Source of the DNA: Rheinheimera soli
GTDB taxonomy: Bacteria > Pseudomonadota > Gammaproteobacteria > Enterobacterales > Alteromonadaceae
Assembly: GCF_021290985.1 (NCBI RefSeq)
Contig: NZ_JAJOYU010000002.1
Span: 62,001-126,000, forward strand
Reading direction: 5' to 3'
Length of the DNA stretch: 64,000 bases
How positions within the stretch are numbered: the first letter of the stretch is position 1; each line of letters starts with the position of its first letter. The notes below the pieces were generated by a model. That model saw only the letters and a list, made by a program, of their open reading frames with translations, was not told the DNA's origin and did no database searches. Shown in pieces: positions 62,736 through 64,000 of this stretch. A program made the translations under genes and the position numbers.

Positions 62736-63179
62736 CTACTTCCAGTATTCACTGATTTTTGTCACTTTGTCTTCATTAAACTCAAATACCGCCAGATGAT
62801 TTTTCACCACGCCTTTATGTACCTCCTGCCGTTCAACTGCGATAGCGTTATAGCCAGGAATTTGGCTGATAATACGATAACGTGGCCCGGTTTTGTCGTA
62901 CTTGCCCATAGCTAACAGCCTAAGCGTGTTGACATAGAGTTGTTCTTTGCTGTAGTTGCCGCCATAAGCATCGTGGCGATAGACAAAATCGTCGCTATAA
63001 AGCGCAAAAAGTTTATCCACATCAGCTTGGGCAGAACCTTTTAACATCACCTGATTTTGTGCTGTGGTAATTTCAACGACCTTGGCTTTTAACTCTTCGG
63101 CCGATAGTACTTTCAGCTGTACGGCACCAGCATTTGCAATGAATAAAAAGCAGAAACCAGCTAAGCATAATTTAGTCAT
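62736..63179 (-). CDS. Exported SnoaL/NTF2-like protein
   Basis: 147 residues. Signal peptide MTKLCLAGFCFLFIANAGA. The rest has the cone-shaped NTF2/SnoaL pattern (KVVEITTAQNQVMLKGSAQADVDKLFALYSDDFVYRHD, then VKNHLAVFEFNEDKVTKISEYW). Binding or enzymatic role unknown. AGGAGGAC ribosome site. Confidence 0.75.
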   Translation of the reverse strand: MTKLCLAGFCFLFIANAGAVQLKVLSAEELKAKVVEITTAQNQVMLKGSAQADVDKLFALYSDDFVYRHDAYGGNYSKEQLYVNTLRLLAMGKYDKTGPRYRIISQIPGYNAIAVERQEVHKGVVKNHLAVFEFNEDKVTKISEYWK

Positions 63180-63288
63180 ATGTCCTCCTTGTTTCAGATG
63201 ACTACAGCCTATTAAAGCCAGGTGCGGCGCAGTGGTGGGATCAAAGGCAGAATAGTTGGGACAAGAGGTTATGGACAGCGGATTAAAG

Positions 63289-63323
63289 CAGGTGCATCAG
63301 CGGCTATGCAACTGATGCACCTG
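63289..63323 (-). terminator. Strong hairpin downstream of the four-helix protein gene
   Basis: CAGGTGCATCAG CGGCTATGCAA CTGATGCACCTG, 12-bp perfect stem, 42 bp after the stop on the minus strand. Followed by CTTTAATC, so only a short U-run. Confidence 0.6.
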
Positions 63324-63364
63324 TGAGTGAACTGACTAGCAGAAGATAGTTGTCAGAATGAAGC

Positions 63365-63817
63365 TTATAGGCTGATGCTGCGTTTCAACGCCCGCATTTC
63401 ATCATGGCAGTCCTGCATAGTTGTCATAGATTGCAGCAGTGCCGCTTCATACTGCGGTGGTTGGTTATCTTTCAGCGCTATACGTAACTCTTCCAGCGTT
63501 TTATCTTCAACCTCTTCCAATTGGCTGATATAAGCGTGATCTGTATCTGAAGATAGAGCGCCTATTACTTTGGTGTAGACTTTTCTGACTTCAACAGAAA
63601 AAGCCGAGCCTTCTTCGCGTTTACAGTCTTCCAGCACGGCAAAGGGTTGTAAACGCTCTTTCACCATACGACGCGCAGTGAGCATACGGTCAAATAACTG
63701 CACCAGCCGTGGATCACGGACTTGCTCTTTCGCTTCAGTGTAAAATTCAATGCCGCTGTTTAATACCTGAATAATATCGGCTGCATGATTCACTCGAGGT
63801 GTATTTAACTGTGCCAT
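63365..63817 (-). CDS. PA2169/DUF2383-type four-helix-bundle protein
   Basis: 150 residues from the ATG at 63817 (AAGGAGAACC upstream; the frame opens 28 codons earlier without similarity). All-helical: NHAADIIQVLNSGIEFYTEAKEQV, LVQLFDRMLTARRMVKERLQPF, ISQLEEVEDKTLEELRIAL and SMTTMQDCHDEMRALKRSI form the four helices of the DUF2383 family. Ferritin-like fold but without the full metal ligand set visible; induced by stress in other species. Function unknown. Confidence 0.8.
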   Translation of the reverse strand: MAQLNTPRVNHAADIIQVLNSGIEFYTEAKEQVRDPRLVQLFDRMLTARRMVKERLQPFAVLEDCKREEGSAFSVEVRKVYTKVIGALSSDTDHAYISQLEEVEDKTLEELRIALKDNQPPQYEAALLQSMTTMQDCHDEMRALKRSISL

Positions 63818-64000
63818 AGTAAGGTTCTCCTTGATAAGTAAAAACAGTAACGGTGACCTTGTGGTCAACCGGGGGATGAACTCGTCCGGGCAACAGGACA
63901 ATTAAACAGGTGCAGGTTACAGGCCAGACTGAGCAACAAGGAGGGGAATACAAAAAAACAAGAACTAAAGCATTGAATTCACTTACATAATTAAAAGTAA

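Noticed and set aside
1-64000. CRISPR arrays, tRNA or rRNA genes, insertion-sequence transposases, integrase genes
   Set aside because: None was seen on either strand. A short or degenerate element could be missed by eye.

Overview
The window looks like chromosome of a marine or freshwater gammaproteobacterium of the Alteromonadales/Chromatiales type, most like Rheinheimera and relatives. This is inferred from gene content and order: epd-pgk-fba next to tkt and metK; rsmE-gshB-yqgE-ruvX; pilT/pilU beside yggS-proC-yggT-yggU-DUF4426-rdgB-hemW; a TonB2-type ExbB/ExbD/TtpC operon; and many periplasmic peptidases and TonB-dependent uptake genes. No rRNA, tRNA or CRISPR array was seen.

Layout. 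1-3000 (minus): TonB-energising operon (DUF3450, TtpC, ExbB, ExbD; the last runs off the left edge). 3180-8700 (minus): central carbon genes fba, pgk, epd and tkt. 9000-15230 (plus): metK, a small repeat block, an AbgT-type transporter, rsmE, gshB, yqgE, ruvX and a DUF1653 gene. 15390-19580: a HisKA_2 sensor kinase followed by a REC-PAS-GGDEF-EAL regulator, a phosphorelay linked to c-di-GMP. 19690-20470: a MntA/HepT toxin-antitoxin pair. 20520-22710 (minus): pilU and pilT. 22750-29350 (plus): yggS to hemW and a DUF885 lipoprotein. 29650-41090: a carbohydrate-use region (GH43, esterase, LytS/LytR pair, GH3, TonB-dependent receptor). Two gene cassettes with integron-type attC sites sit inside it. 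41400-45040: accessory island with a PIN-like/ImmA-IrrE-HTH pair, an unknown membrane protein, a decayed attC-like element and a structured repeat block. 45040-51270: corA-like and mgtE Mg2+ transport genes, rimK, an aspartoacylase-type deacylase and a K+/H+ antiporter. 51380-63820: an M20 peptidase, a second DUF885 lipoprotein, a VOC protein, a TonB-C-terminal-domain protein, an MFS transporter, an unusual secreted protein, rhlE and small conserved genes.

The most striking finding is at 32243-33556. Two imperfect palindromes (32622-32708 and 33464-33556) have the paired TAAC/GTTA ends, unpaired spacer and second paired box of integron attC sites, and the first also shows a bulged base. They bracket an AbiGi-family phage-resistance gene, and a small membrane-protein gene lies upstream, with no integrase in the window. 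This is an integrase-less cassette cluster carrying a likely defence gene, inserted in a polysaccharide locus. A third palindrome at 44353-44413, next to an unknown 341-residue membrane protein, aligns with the second site but has lost its end boxes. Also notable are a 70-bp duplication (100-bp period) between yggS and proC that creates a chimeric 35-codon relay ORF, and a relic second copy of the GH43 gene tail that differs only by synonymous changes.
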